A stretch of 64,000 nt of DNA from an uncultured Bacilli bacterium (GCA_949505625.1 CATBQD010000004.1:32059-96058), one strand, 5' to 3'. Positions 53,503-62,845 are shown, counted from the first letter of the stretch. Made by a program: numbers and translations. The notes: generated by a model not told the origin, from the letters alone.

Positions 53503-54485
53503 TAATGGGCATTTTCTAGTAATGTTGTAATTAAATCTTTGTAGCTGAATTTTTCATTGGTAAGAAGTTTTGGATACATACTAATGGTTGTGAATCCTGG
53601 GATGGTATTGATTTCATTAATATATATTTGATTCGTATCTGGAAGATAGAAGAAATCAATTCTGGATAGCCCTTTTATTTCAAGGTGCTGACATACTGAA
53701 GTAGCGATTTCTTTTATTTTTTTCGTAATGTTGTCAGGAATGTCTGTAGCAAGTTCAGCTTTACTTGAGGAGTCAACATATTTTGCTTCATAATCATAGA
53801 AAGTGTGTGTGGCTTTAATTTCTCCGAGTGGTGATATGATAAAGTGTCCTTTATTTTCTAAAACAGCGCATTCTAATTCTCTCATTTCTAAGAATGGTTC
53901 TAGTAATATTTTGGTATCATATTGTTGAGCAAATTTGATACCTTTTTTTAATTCTCTTTTATTATTTGCTACAGTAATTCCAATTGATGAACCACCATTA
54001 CATGGTTTTATAATGATTGGATAAGGAATATCATTTTCGATTTCTTTTAGAGATTTTTCTTTATTATATAATAGGAACGGAACTACAGGAATATGAAAAT
54101 GAGATAGTAGTATTTTAGTAAAATGTTTATCCATACCAATGCCACTGGCTTTCGAGTTACATCCAACATATGGAATGTGGAAAAGTTCTAATAATGCTTG
54201 AATTCTTCCGTCTTCTCCATTTGTTCCATGAAGAATTGGAAATACAATATCAAATTGTTTTAAGAATGGAATAATAGAATCTATTTTTTTTGTTTTTTTA
54301 TTTTCCCATTCTGTTATATTTTCTATAGAATCTTCATATAAAAACCATTCGTTTTCTTTTGAAATCCCTACAGCACTCACTTTATATTTCGATTTGTCAA
54401 TATGTTCTAAAATGGATTTGGCAGAGTTACACGATACTAGATGTTCACTAGAGTTTCCACCGAATAATAATAATACTTTTTTCAT
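53499..54485 (-). CDS. ddl: D-alanine--D-alanine ligase
   Basis: It makes the D-Ala-D-Ala end of the peptidoglycan stem. The ATP-grasp motifs are FPILHGTNGEDG near residue 86, IIKPCNGGSSIGI near residue 157, and INEINTIPGFT near residue 288. A length of 328 residues is normal. AGAGGTG precedes the ATG. Its 3' end overlaps the convergent ABC-F gene by 4 bases. Confidence 0.96.
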   Translation of the reverse strand: MKKVLLLFGGNSSEHLVSCNSAKSILEHIDKSKYKVSAVGISKENEWFLYEDSIENITEWENKKTKKIDSIIPFLKQFDIVFPILHGTNGEDGRIQALLELFHIPYVGCNSKASGIGMDKHFTKILLSHFHIPVVPFLLYNKEKSLKEIENDIPYPIIIKPCNGGSSIGITVANNKRELKKGIKFAQQYDTKILLEPFLEMRELECAVLENKGHFIISPLGEIKATHTFYDYEAKYVDSSSKAELATDIPDNITKKIKEIATSVCQHLEIKGLSRIDFFYLPDTNQIYINEINTIPGFTTISMYPKLLTNEKFSYKDLITTLLENAHY

Positions 54486-54688
54486 TTTACACCTCTAAAT
54501 TATTATATGTGCCTATTTTGTTTTGGTTCTAATTGTCAAATGAAGTGCATAGATTATAGTGAATTACTTGTTTATTTAAGGAATTTGTGTTATATTATGA
54601 TTGGTTAATAATTATTTCTGTCACTTTCCAAAAAGATTTTGAGAGGTCCTAAATAAGTATTAAATCAAATCGAAAAGGAGGGTGCACT

Positions 54689-54871
54689 GTGGAAAAACAA
54701 GATAAGATTATTGTTTGTCAAGATTGTGGTGAAGAATTTACTTTTACTGTAAGAGACCAAGAGTTTTATGAAGAAAAAGGTTTTACAAATGAACCTAAAA
54801 GATGTAAAAACTGTCGTGATAAAAGAAAAGAATCAAAAAGAAATTTTAATTCTAACGATAATAGAGCATAA
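54689..54871 (+). CDS. Small zinc-ribbon protein
   Basis: This 60-residue protein has CQDCGEEFTFT and RCKNCRDKRKE, a CxxC-CxxC zinc ribbon of the zf-trcl (probable zinc-ribbon) type, and a basic tail. It is often seen near cold-shock or RNA-related genes, with no proven role. The start is a GTG after AAGGAGGGT. A terminator follows. Confidence 0.8.
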   Translation: MEKQDKIIVCQDCGEEFTFTVRDQEFYEEKGFTNEPKRCKNCRDKRKESKRNFNSNDNRA

Positions 54872-54894
54872 CTTACCAATTGGTGAGTTTTTTT
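54871..54894 (+). terminator. Terminator after the small zinc-ribbon gene
   Basis: ACTTACC (54871-54877) pairs with GGTGAGT (54882-54888) around AATT and Ts follow. The rest of the gap to 55060 is A/T-rich without a visible gene. Confidence 0.8.
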
Positions 54895-55059
54895 CTACCT
54901 TTCCACAGATTTACAAGAAGGAGAAACTGTATTTATCTACTTTTCCACGGGATTATATTTTCGATGTTATATTTTTTCCACATTAAAATATTTTTTTAAA
55001 AGAATTTGTTAAAAAAGATTTTAATTTTTTAAACAATTTTGTGGATTTCTTTTGATAAT

Positions 55060-55096
55060 AAAAATAAAAAGTTTATAGTGTGTTTCTATAAACTTT
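55060..55096 (-). terminator. Terminator of the cotJ operon (minus strand)
   Basis: AAGTTTATAG (55069-55078) pairs with CTATAAACTT (55086-55095). The A-run before it becomes a T-run on the minus strand. Confidence 0.75.
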
Positions 55097-55102
55097 ATTT
55101 TA

Positions 55103-55672
55103 TTATTTTCCAGCTTTCTCTTTTTGTTCTAAGTAATAGTTTCTTAGTTCTTTAAAACGTTGATAATGGACAATTTCTCTTTCTCTCAAGAATGCTAAAG
55201 GAGCTAAGACATCTGGATCATTGGTTAAATCCATTAAATGTTCATATGTTGCTCTAGCGCGTTGTTCTGCTCCCATATTGCTTTCGATATCTGCAATATA
55301 ATCTCCAGCTACTTTGATATAGGCCATATTAAATGGATTGCCAAAACAATCAGAAGGGAATAAATCATTTCCAAATTGGGCATAATTTCCGCCTAATCCA
55401 GCTGCTTTTAATTCTTCTGGGGTGAGTCCTTCTGTTAATTGATAAATCATTGCCGAGATGATTTCAACATGGGCAAGTTCCTCTGTACCGATATCTGTTA
55501 GCAGTGCTTTTCCTCTATCATCAGGCATATGATAGCGTTGATCTAAATATTGCCAAGCAGCAGCGAGTTCTCCAGCTGGTCCACCATATTGTGTTACAAT
55601 GTATCCAGCAAGTTTGGGATCACGTTTTTTAATATTTACTGGATATTGTAATTTTTTTGTATATTTCCACAT
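55103..55672 (-). CDS. cotJC: Spore coat protein CotJC (manganese catalase-like)
   Basis: This ferritin-like diiron/dimanganese protein is placed in the spore coat. The Glu/His ligands are visible in GGPAGELAAAWQYL, GTEELAHVEIISAM and REREIVHYQRF. A length of 189 residues is normal for CotJC. GGAGG lies before the ATG. It is downstream of the cotJA-cotJB fusion and transcribed with it. Confidence 0.92.
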   Translation of the reverse strand: MWKYTKKLQYPVNIKKRDPKLAGYIVTQYGGPAGELAAAWQYLDQRYHMPDDRGKALLTDIGTEELAHVEIISAMIYQLTEGLTPEELKAAGLGGNYAQFGNDLFPSDCFGNPFNMAYIKVAGDYIADIESNMGAEQRARATYEHLMDLTNDPDVLAPLAFLREREIVHYQRFKELRNYYLEQKEKAGK

Positions 55673-55684
55673 AGTTTTTCCTCC

Positions 55685-56158
55685 TTATTGATTTTCCCAT
55701 GGCCAAGGTGAGTTATTCCATGCCCAAGGGGATGTAAGAATGGCATCACTATCTACAGTGATAGGTCCAAATTGTTTTTCGTATTGATCTAATGCATTTT
55801 TATATTCTAAACGATATTGATTATATAATTCTATCATTGCTCTATCATTTGGATGAGTATCTAGATATAGGTTAATATCATGTGCTCCAAAAGCGTAAGC
55901 ATCAACATAAGTAAGTAGTTGTGCTTGTTCATTCATTGGTTCTACTTCAAATGGTCTAGAGATTTTATACTGGTTATATAAATCTGGAAACATATTACCT
56001 CTGATAAATCCAGCATATGCTCCATATAAGTCATTTGGTGTTACTTGTTGTACATAGTTGCATTTATTAAAGTTGTTGTTATTTACTCCTGATGTGGTAT
56101 TTTTCATAGCAGTTAAGTTTTGTCTATCTTGATATCCAATTTCATTATAAGAATTCAT
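55685..56158 (-). CDS. CotJA-CotJB fusion protein
   Basis: The N-terminal half (NDLYGAYAGFIRGNMFPDLYN near residue 43) is like CotJA, which has short repeats ending in a G-(T/N)-(M/L)-FPEL motif. The C-terminal half (AFGAHDINLYLDTHPNDRAM, then YEKQFGPIT and a WPWE end) is CotJB. In Bacillus these are separate genes of the cotJABC operon. The ATG at 56158 has an AGAGGTG site, and a longer frame begins 21 bases upstream. The CotJB call is firmer than the CotJA call. Confidence 0.8.
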   Translation of the reverse strand: MNSYNEIGYQDRQNLTAMKNTTSGVNNNNFNKCNYVQQVTPNDLYGAYAGFIRGNMFPDLYNQYKISRPFEVEPMNEQAQLLTYVDAYAFGAHDINLYLDTHPNDRAMIELYNQYRLEYKNALDQYEKQFGPITVDSDAILTSPWAWNNSPWPWENQ

Positions 56159-56258
56159 TTTTTCACCTCTCGCTTTCATTTTATGTAATTTGGGCTAAGT
56201 GTCTTGGGTATTTGTCTATATATTTTTAAATATTTTCATTTTTATTAGTGGAAAAGTA

Positions 56259-56287
56259 TTGTCAAAATGGAAAATACTTGATAAAAT
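56259..56287 (+). promoter_or_regulatory. Promoter of tRNA-His
   Basis: TTGTCA (56259-56264), 17 bases, TAAAAT (56282-56287). A palindromic TAAGTCA/TGACTTA stem at about 56296-56311 lies between the promoter and the tRNA. Confidence 0.55.
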
Positions 56288-56316
56288 AGTAACCGTAAGT
56301 CAGATGACTTATAGAT

Positions 56317-56393
56317 GGCAAGTATGGTGAAGGGGTTAACACGGTGGATTGTGGTTCCATTATGCTAGGGTTCGAATCCCTATACTTGCCCCA
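56317..56393 (+). tRNA. tRNA-His (GTG)
   Basis: The acceptor stem GCAAGTA/TACTTGC is preceded by the extra G(-1) that marks tRNA-His and that faces C73. The anticodon stem GTGGA/TCCAT holds the loop TTGTGGT with anticodon GTG. The T arm contains GGTTCGAATCC and CCA is encoded. The flanking stretches of this 350-base gap hold the promoter upstream and nothing recognisable downstream. Confidence 0.95.
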
Positions 56394-56529
56394 TATTAGA
56401 ATGTAAAGTTTATCATGGTTTAAGTGGTAAGCTTTTTTATTATTTTCAAGCGTTTTTTTGTAATACTGTTTTGGTTGATTTATCTACCATTATATGATAA
56501 TGTTAAAATAGAAAAGGAATTGATGATTT

Positions 56530-56865
56530 ATGTATAATGCACTTATAAATTTGGATAGTGATGAGGTAATACAATTTGAGTCTTCTAGTACTTTAGTGGA
56601 ATATAATGAAAAGTGCACTAGTGTAGCTGTGATTATAACAAATAAGAGAATTATGTTTTTACAAGATGTCAATAAAAACACTGTTGTTGATGCTTTAAAT
56701 ATAACTGGGAAATTCTATACACTACCAAAATATGAACCAATAGAAGAGATTTTGAAAGTAGAAATAAAAGATTGTAAGTATATTGAAAATGGAACAGAAA
56801 TAGTAGCAAATGATAAAAATATATTTATTTTTGATCATGACCTAACAGATGTTTTGTGTGATTAA
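56530..56865 (+). CDS. Small PH-like domain protein
   Basis: The 111-residue protein has an all-beta pattern with CTSVAVIITNKRIMFLQD near residue 37, which is typical of bacterial PH/GRAM-like domains. It ends in an acidic stretch. No membrane segment is present. Its function is unknown. The ribosome-binding site AAAAGGAATTG is fair. Confidence 0.55.
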   Translation: MYNALINLDSDEVIQFESSSTLVEYNEKCTSVAVIITNKRIMFLQDVNKNTVVDALNITGKFYTLPKYEPIEEILKVEIKDCKYIENGTEIVANDKNIFIFDHDLTDVLCD

Positions 56866-56904
56866 ATTGAATAGTTCAGATTATAAAAGAATCAGTTCAA
56901 ATAA

Positions 56905-56936
56905 AAAAGATAATGAAATTGGGTATTCATTATCTT
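56905..56936 (-). terminator. Terminator of the XRE membrane gene (minus strand)
   Basis: AAGATAATGAA (56907-56917) pairs with TTCATTATCTT (56926-56936). It overlaps the stop codon of the minus-strand gene. Confidence 0.7.
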
Positions 56937-57612
56937 AGCTTTGACATTGTTCAAGATGAGTTCTGCTTTTATAAGCTGTTTTGTTAGCTATCACGATTGA
57001 ATAATTATCAGAATCACTTTTGAAGTTGTATGTATAGATAGAAGATTCATTTTCAATGTATGATTGTTTTCTGATATGGTATGGATTATAAATATAATTC
57101 ATTTTTTTTATATCAAATTTAGTTTTCATGAGCATCGGTTTATTATCCTTGGCTTCAATCGTGATATAAATAAAGTTGTTTTTTTCGCAAAGCCTTATAT
57201 TAAGTTCTTCTGCTTTTAAATAAGATTTTTGATAGGCATATTTGTTATATACTGCTTCTAATAAGCTGAGCGAGATAAAGATAATAAGTAAGGAACCAAT
57301 TATTTTAAAGATTAAAGAAAATGTTTTTTTGGTTCTTTTTTTTAGTTCAGCCATGTTTAGAATTAAATTTTCTTCTAGTTTTTTTTGATAGTTTTCCTCT
57401 GTTAGCTTTTCTCCACTTAATAATTCATTGATTGTAATATGAAGTGTTTCACATAAAGTTGGTAATATGGAATAATCTGGCATACAGTTACCGTTTTCCC
57501 ATTTTGAAATAGTTCTGTTGCTTACTTCTAGGGTGCTCGCTAATTGTTCTTGTGTTAGGTTGTTTTCTTTACGTAGCTCTGCTATAAATTTTCCAATTTT
57601 TTCTTGATTCAT
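56935..57612 (-). CDS. XRE-type regulator with C-terminal membrane anchor
   Basis: The first 65 residues are a helix-turn-helix (NLTQEQLASTLEVSNRTISKWENG). A single membrane helix (about residues 98-117) leads to a beta-rich C-terminal region of about 105 residues that would lie outside the cell. AAAGGAG precedes the ATG. This class of membrane-tied XRE regulators is common in low-GC gut bacteria. The signal is unknown. Confidence 0.85.
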   Translation of the reverse strand: MNQEKIGKFIAELRKENNLTQEQLASTLEVSNRTISKWENGNCMPDYSILPTLCETLHITINELLSGEKLTEENYQKKLEENLILNMAELKKRTKKTFSLIFKIIGSLLIIFISLSLLEAVYNKYAYQKSYLKAEELNIRLCEKNNFIYITIEAKDNKPMLMKTKFDIKKMNYIYNPYHIRKQSYIENESSIYTYNFKSDSDNYSIVIANKTAYKSRTHLEQCQS

Positions 57613-57730
57613 ATTTTTTCTCCTTTCAGTTAAAGTATATACTATTTTGGTAAGTGATAACAGGAACTAGAAAGGGAATTATAATAAATCTGATATAAGT
57701 TAGATAATGATATGAGTGATATTTTAGACA

Positions 57731-60346
57731 TTATATTAAATAGGGATCAATAATTGATTCTAAGTTTTCTAATTTTTGTATTTCTTTTGAACTTAATCTA
57801 AGAATTGGAATTTTTAAATGTTCCATAATTGCATCTTTTTTTTGATCTCTTATTTGTTGCTCAGGCGTATTATGGTATTTTCCATCTAATTCAATTACCA
57901 ATACAGTTTTATGAATTCGTTCATCTATGATAGTAAAGTCAGCGTGACTATTTGATAAAATAAATTTTTTCATATCAGGATTTTGATTTAGGTAATTTTC
58001 ATCTAGAACAAATTCTGTTAAAGGTAATTTTAAATAACATTCAAAATTTGGATGATGTTCTAAAATAGAAAGAATTTTATGGTGTAATTTTTCTTCATAT
58101 TCATTGTCATAATTTTTTGTTTTTGTATAGTATGGAATGTTTTTATATAGATTATCAAACATGCATACTGTTGTATCTTTAATTTCTGCTCCATAAATTT
58201 CTATATAATCAATCAGGTGCTTGATTTCTTTGCAGTCGACGGAATATTTTTGAAAGAAGTCAATGTCTCCAACTAGTGTAAATTGTTTTTTTGCTCTAGA
58301 AACGGCTACATTTATTAATTCATTTGTAAACATATTAAATTTACTTTTCACATGTCGTTGACATTCTTCTAAGTTATTAAAAACAGTATCAAAAAAGACA
58401 GAGTCATTTCCTTTTCCTTGAAAAGTATGAATGGTACCACAATTTTTGTCTAAGAACGTATCTTTTAATAATTGTCCTTGAGCAGTAAAAGGCGTAATAA
58501 AAAATGTTTTAGAAAGATCATGTGTATGCGCTAAATTTTGAAGGGTAATAATCTCTCTTTCATTATAGTAAGATTTTGTTCCCTTCACACATGCTTTTTG
58601 TTCATTTACATTAACTATTTTCATAGCGTTATAATTGCTATCAGTATATATTTGTAAATCATTATCATAATAAAATTTATTACAGAAATTAATGATATTA
58701 AAATCACAGCGATAATGTTCTTTTAATAGTTTTGATGGAGGATTAAATACTTCTTGAATGGATTTTAAAAAGTTATTATCTTTTTGTTGGTGTTTAGAAT
58801 CAATAAATTTTGTAAAAGGATTTTTCGTATTTGCAGTAATTGCAGATAGCTGTTTGATATCTCCTACTACAACTAACTGTTTTGCTAAAAAAAGAAGGGG
58901 AAGCCCAGTAATGATATCACATTGAGTTGCTTCATCAATAATAATACAGTCTACTTTGGTGTTGCTTTCAATTAAAGTTTTGAAATTAAACAAGAATGAA
59001 TCTGCAGTAGTAAGTATTACTGGGAATGCATTATATAGTTTTGTTTGCCAGTACATGTTTGGAGTATTATTAATTTTTTCTAAATTAGAACTGATTGTTT
59101 TAATAAGACTTTGATGAAATGCTTTTCTACACATGGCGTTATATTTTGTATAAAGAGATGCGATCTCTTTGTTTAAGCTTTTGATATTTTCTTCTATATT
59201 ATTTTTTTCTATTTTCGCAATTTCTTTATTTAGGTAAATCTCTTCTAATATGTTTGTTAGGTTAATAAGTTTTTGTTCTATGTTATTAGTGTCTAAGTGA
59301 TATTTTAGTTTGATAAAAATTTTATTCCAAAAATAAAGCTTTTCTTTTTTTGAAAGATAGATTGCTTGGTTTATGTTTTTGAAAGTTCCAAGATTAGGAG
59401 TGAGATGTTTTAATTCTTTTTCTGTAAAAGTTTTATCAAATTCATAACATTTCATTTTTTTATTCATATATCTATTTTGGTTTTTTAGTTCTTTTAAACT
59501 GTTATTTAGTACTATATATTCGTGTAATTGTTTTTCTTTTAAAGCAAGTTCTTCTTTTAGAGCTTGTAGTTCTGATAAGTCAAGATTATAGTAAGTTGGA
59601 TTGTAAAAGTTATTTTTTAAATTATTTAAAATGGAGTCTGTATTTTCTTGTAATGCTGGCATAATTTTTTTACTTTCTCCAAAACGGATATAGAAAGGTG
59701 GAATATCTAATTTTTCATATTCTTCTATGATGTTATCTACTGCGCTATTATTTTTAGATACTACAATTACTTTTTTATCTTGCATGAAAAAGTTTGCAAT
59801 TAAGCTTAATATAGTTGTCGTTTTTCCTGTTCCAGGAGGACCTTCAATAATAGAAATTTCGTTTGCAATTGCATTTTGAATTGCTCTTTTTTGTGATTGA
59901 TTTGATTTATCTAGCAATATAGGAATGTGATTATTTGATTCTTTTTCTTGTATTTTTTCGCTCTTTAAATATTTATAAAGTAGGTTAGTAGGATCATTAA
60001 GGGAGTCAAATGTTTTTTCAAATAGTTCAATTCTTAGTTCGTTTTCAGTTTCATCAGTCTCTTTGATTTCGTTTATATAATAAGATTTGTAGGTATTGAT
60101 ATTGTTTGAAGAGTGATTAGAAAATATTGCGTTAAAGTTGGCTTCTTTATGAGGATTTTCAAATTTAATGCTTTCTATGTTTGAAAGGTAGATTGAGCCT
60201 CTTTTGCTTGAAGTTTTATAAGTATAGAAAGCTTTTTCACTGTTATAACTAGTGATTTTTACGGTTAATTTCTTGTTAGTATTTTTATTTGTTATGATTA
60301 GATATTCTGATGTTTTGATAGCCTCTTTTAAATATTCTGTTAACAT
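57731..60346 (-). CDS. Superfamily 1 DNA/RNA helicase with C-terminal DUF2726-like nuclease domain
   Basis: The N-terminal region has a small beta domain. Walker A is GPPGTGKTTT near residue 170, Walker B IIIDEATQCD near residue 485, and later SF1 motifs are VGDIKQLSA, HYRCDFNI, TIHTFQGKGNDSVFF and NVAVSRAKKQF. A long coiled coil lies between motifs I and II (about residues 260-400). The end (VIELDGKYH near residue 832, then QQIRDQKKDAIM) is a restriction-endonuclease-like DUF2726 motif. It could act in repair or in defence. The ATG at 60346 has an AAAGGAG site. A TTTCCA-N17-TATAAT promoter lies upstream. Confidence 0.85.
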   Translation of the reverse strand: MLTEYLKEAIKTSEYLIITNKNTNKKLTVKITSYNSEKAFYTYKTSSKRGSIYLSNIESIKFENPHKEANFNAIFSNHSSNNINTYKSYYINEIKETDETENELRIELFEKTFDSLNDPTNLLYKYLKSEKIQEKESNNHIPILLDKSNQSQKRAIQNAIANEISIIEGPPGTGKTTTILSLIANFFMQDKKVIVVSKNNSAVDNIIEEYEKLDIPPFYIRFGESKKIMPALQENTDSILNNLKNNFYNPTYYNLDLSELQALKEELALKEKQLHEYIVLNNSLKELKNQNRYMNKKMKCYEFDKTFTEKELKHLTPNLGTFKNINQAIYLSKKEKLYFWNKIFIKLKYHLDTNNIEQKLINLTNILEEIYLNKEIAKIEKNNIEENIKSLNKEIASLYTKYNAMCRKAFHQSLIKTISSNLEKINNTPNMYWQTKLYNAFPVILTTADSFLFNFKTLIESNTKVDCIIIDEATQCDIITGLPLLFLAKQLVVVGDIKQLSAITANTKNPFTKFIDSKHQQKDNNFLKSIQEVFNPPSKLLKEHYRCDFNIINFCNKFYYDNDLQIYTDSNYNAMKIVNVNEQKACVKGTKSYYNEREIITLQNLAHTHDLSKTFFITPFTAQGQLLKDTFLDKNCGTIHTFQGKGNDSVFFDTVFNNLEECQRHVKSKFNMFTNELINVAVSRAKKQFTLVGDIDFFQKYSVDCKEIKHLIDYIEIYGAEIKDTTVCMFDNLYKNIPYYTKTKNYDNEYEEKLHHKILSILEHHPNFECYLKLPLTEFVLDENYLNQNPDMKKFILSNSHADFTIIDERIHKTVLVIELDGKYHNTPEQQIRDQKKDAIMEHLKIPILRLSSKEIQKLENLESIIDPYLI

Positions 60347-60562
60347 AAAACGAACTCCTTTTGTGGTATTATACTGCAATGTTGTGATTTTGGAAAGTGT
60401 GAATATGGATAAATTTGGAATTTTAATAGAGATTTATTATGAGGAATGTAAGAGGCAACGAGATATATTTTATGACTAAAAATTATTGTGTTCATAAGTC
60501 GCTTGCAATTATTCAATTATAGTTAAATGTTTACCAAAATAGTATTTGATAACAAAAAGAAC

Positions 60563-61078
60563 TCAGCATGTTACTGATTCCTTTTCAAATTCTTTAATAA
60601 TATTATCAATTTCAGATGGCGGTATTCGTGTATTGTTATTTTCTTTTAGTGCTTTACAAACATTGATAGCTTCTTTATTTGTAATTATGTGTTTATCTCT
60701 CATTAATCTAATTATTTTTAAAGTTCTAATTACTTCTACTCCATTTGCTTCACTATAATTTTTAAGTTTTTTATCACCTGTAGCTAAAATGGCATTATTA
60801 TCTCTAGCAATTATAAAATTAATAATATCATATGGCGATAATCCATGAACTTCTCCTGATATTTTAAAAATCTCGTCAATTTCTTCTGAAGTAGCATTAA
60901 TAGTTTTGAATTTTTTGATTATATTAACATTTCCAGTATTAGAATTTATTTCATCTCGTTTAACCATATCACTTATATAAACATTATCTAGTTTAACAAA
61001 CTTATCTAAAACATTGGCATTGCTAAGATCTGTTATTATATTAGTATCGGTAATTATTATCTTCGTTGTTATATTCAT
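60563..61078 (-). CDS. PIN-domain protein, probable toxin of a toxin-antitoxin pair
   Basis: PIN-type ribonuclease fold with the first acidic motif IITDTNIITDL near residue 9. The middle LSPYDIINFIIARDNNAILATGD and the LKNYSE segment provide later acidic residues. PIN proteins with such motifs cleave RNA. The start lies inside the end of the upstream HTH-M78 gene (38-base overlap), so the two are translated together. Its toxic nature is inferred from pairing. Confidence 0.75.
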   Translation of the reverse strand: MNITTKIIITDTNIITDLSNANVLDKFVKLDNVYISDMVKRDEINSNTGNVNIIKKFKTINATSEEIDEIFKISGEVHGLSPYDIINFIIARDNNAILATGDKKLKNYSEANGVEVIRTLKIIRLMRDKHIITNKEAINVCKALKENNNTRIPPSEIDNIIKEFEKESVTC

Positions 61079-62090
61079 TTATAGTTATTCCTAATAACTC
61101 GCATGCTCTATTTAAGGATATGATGTTATCAACTTCTAGTTTATGAACAAGTCGTTTAAATTGATATGATTTTTCTGGAACAATAGGATAAGGTTCATGC
61201 CTTTTATATCCTTTTGAACTAAATGAGATGTTAATTTTTTTAAATAAATATTCTGATATAATATGTAATTCTTTTAATCTATATACAGTTGCAGCCATAC
61301 TAACTTTATATTCACTTTTAAATGCTCTTAATTCATAGAAACTTATATTATTTCTTGATATGCCAAATTCATTCATAACGGCTTCTTTTGGCATCAATAA
61401 ACTGCTAGCGAACTTATTGCACATTTTTTCTTCATTTAAATTTTCATCTTTAATATTTAAAACTAAATGTCCTAATTCATGAGCAATAGTAAATCTTTGT
61501 CTTTCACCATCAATATCACTTAATAAAACTATTAATGGAATATTATTTACAACTTCACTAAGTCCATCAAAATCAGAAAATCTTTCATCTGGATTATCTA
61601 TTTCAATAATTACTATTCCTATATTTTCTAATATATTTATTAAATCCGGAATAGGCTGATTAATTGACAATTTATAATTTTTTCTAAATTCTTCAGCTGC
61701 AAGTTCTGCGTCTGTTTCATTATTGCATGTATATTTTTTAATTTTACTATTACTTGATTTTATCTGATTTAATTCTATTACTTCAAGATAATCAGCTACT
61801 TTATGTTGTATAATCTCTTTTAATAATTCTAGATTTTCTCCTTGAAGTCGCTGCCTTTTTCTAAAAGCGTTAAACCTCATTTCTGGTACATTATAAGATT
61901 TTAATAAATCAAGAACTTTAACATTGTACGCATTCGCAAACTCAATTAATTTTTGAGAGTTAGGATGTATTTCACCTTTTTCATATTTTGATATAGCTGG
62001 GGCAGACATATTTAATAATAGTCCTGCCTCTTTTAATGATAATTTTTTTAATAATCTAATCCTTTTTAAATTTTTTCCAACTTCCTTCAT
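61041..62090 (-). CDS. HTH plus ImmA/IrrE-type M78 metallopeptidase, probable antitoxin partner
   Basis: The N-terminal 60 residues are a Cro/C1 helix-turn-helix (SLKEAGLLLNMSAPAISKYEKG). A DUF955/M78 domain follows, with the zinc motif TIAHELGHLVL near residue 212. Proteins of this architecture act as regulators cleaved or activated under stress, and as antitoxins next to PIN or other toxins. The ATG at 62090 follows a GGGGAGC site. A longer frame begins 51 bases upstream. It overlaps the PIN gene. Confidence 0.85.
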   Translation of the reverse strand: MKEVGKNLKRIRLLKKLSLKEAGLLLNMSAPAISKYEKGEIHPNSQKLIEFANAYNVKVLDLLKSYNVPEMRFNAFRKRQRLQGENLELLKEIIQHKVADYLEVIELNQIKSSNSKIKKYTCNNETDAELAAEEFRKNYKLSINQPIPDLINILENIGIVIIEIDNPDERFSDFDGLSEVVNNIPLIVLLSDIDGERQRFTIAHELGHLVLNIKDENLNEEKMCNKFASSLLMPKEAVMNEFGISRNNISFYELRAFKSEYKVSMAATVYRLKELHIISEYLFKKINISFSSKGYKRHEPYPIVPEKSYQFKRLVHKLEVDNIISLNRACELLGITINEYNNEDNNYRY

Positions 62091-62198
62091 TTTCAGCTCC
62101 CCTTTCCTAGTTAATATTTTATCACAAAAAAGAAGAAACATAAACCAAAAATATTGATTTTTATTAAATTATATGATAGCATTTGATTATGAAGGTAC

Positions 62199-62270
62199 AA
62201 AAAAACAGTTTGCTGCAACAAACTGTACCTTCTCAAAAACATTGAGATACGAAGTTTCTAATTACTTCTA
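62199..62270 (-). ncRNA. Structured leader or small RNA with a terminator (minus strand)
   Basis: Reading the minus strand there are three hairpins in a row: GAAGT/ACTTC (62264-62268 with 62251-62255), TCTCAA/TTGAGA (62247-62242 with 62236-62231), then ACAGTTTG/CAAACTGT (62226-62219 with 62212-62205) followed by seven T (62199-62205). The last is a textbook terminator 110 bases ahead of the HTH-M78 start. It may be an attenuator for that gene or an independent small RNA. No clear promoter was found. Confidence 0.45.
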
Positions 62271-62375
62271 TAATATGTTATCACATTTTTATAATGTTTA
62301 ACAATAAATTTTTAAAAGTTGTTAGTGCTTTACGTATTTCTCTAAATAAAATTTTATAGGAAGGAGGATATTTCG

Positions 62376-62501
62376 ATGGTAAATCATATTAGAACTTTTC
62401 AAAAAGTTGCTAAAAAAGATAGTAGCCAATTAAGAAGTAAAAAAACAACTAAAGCAATAAAAAGCGTTGCTGGTAGTGCCTTGAGAAATAGAAGTAAGTA
62501 A
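62376..62501 (+). CDS. 41-residue basic small protein
   Basis: A strong AAGGAGGATAT site lies just before the ATG. The product is very basic, with repeated KK and RS motifs (KKDSSQLRSKKTTKAI) and no hydrophobic segment. Its TAA overlaps the ATG of the next gene, which shows that it is part of a real operon. I do not know the family. Confidence 0.65.
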   Translation: MVNHIRTFQKVAKKDSSQLRSKKTTKAIKSVAGSALRNRSK

Positions 62502-62824
62502 TGAGTAAAAGAAAAGCAAATGATTTAGTTAGCTTAATTGTAATATCGGCTCTATTAATACACACTTGTGGGTTAAAATATACATTAGATTTATATTTTC
62601 AAATGTTAAAAATGTTTAATACTATTTTACTGCAATTGACCAATACTTCTGTTTTAACAGTTATATTTAAATATTGTATTACTTTTCCAATAGTTGGTAT
62701 TATTTTAAGTGCAATTGAATTCCCTAGAGGGAAAAAAGGACGTTATATTGGAAAAGGATTTTATTTTGTTGTTGGTTACTTTGTAGGATTTGTTCTTGAT
62801 AGTATTGCAAAAATTATATTTTAA
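62501..62824 (+). CDS. Small membrane protein
   Basis: This 107-residue protein has three hydrophobic segments (about residues 10-30, 50-72 and 83-103). A basic GKKGRYIGKG loop lies between the last two. I do not recognise it. It starts at the stop of the basic small protein, sharing one base (TAATG), so translation is coupled. Confidence 0.6.
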   Translation: MSKRKANDLVSLIVISALLIHTCGLKYTLDLYFQMLKMFNTILLQLTNTSVLTVIFKYCITFPIVGIILSAIEFPRGKKGRYIGKGFYFVVGYFVGFVLDSIAKIIF

Positions 62825-62845
62825 AAAAGAGAGGAGAAGATAAAT

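Noticed and set aside
60405..60479. 24-codon open frame divergent from the helicase
   Set aside because: It is short, with only a weak site before it and no recognisable partner, and it lies in the promoter region of the helicase.
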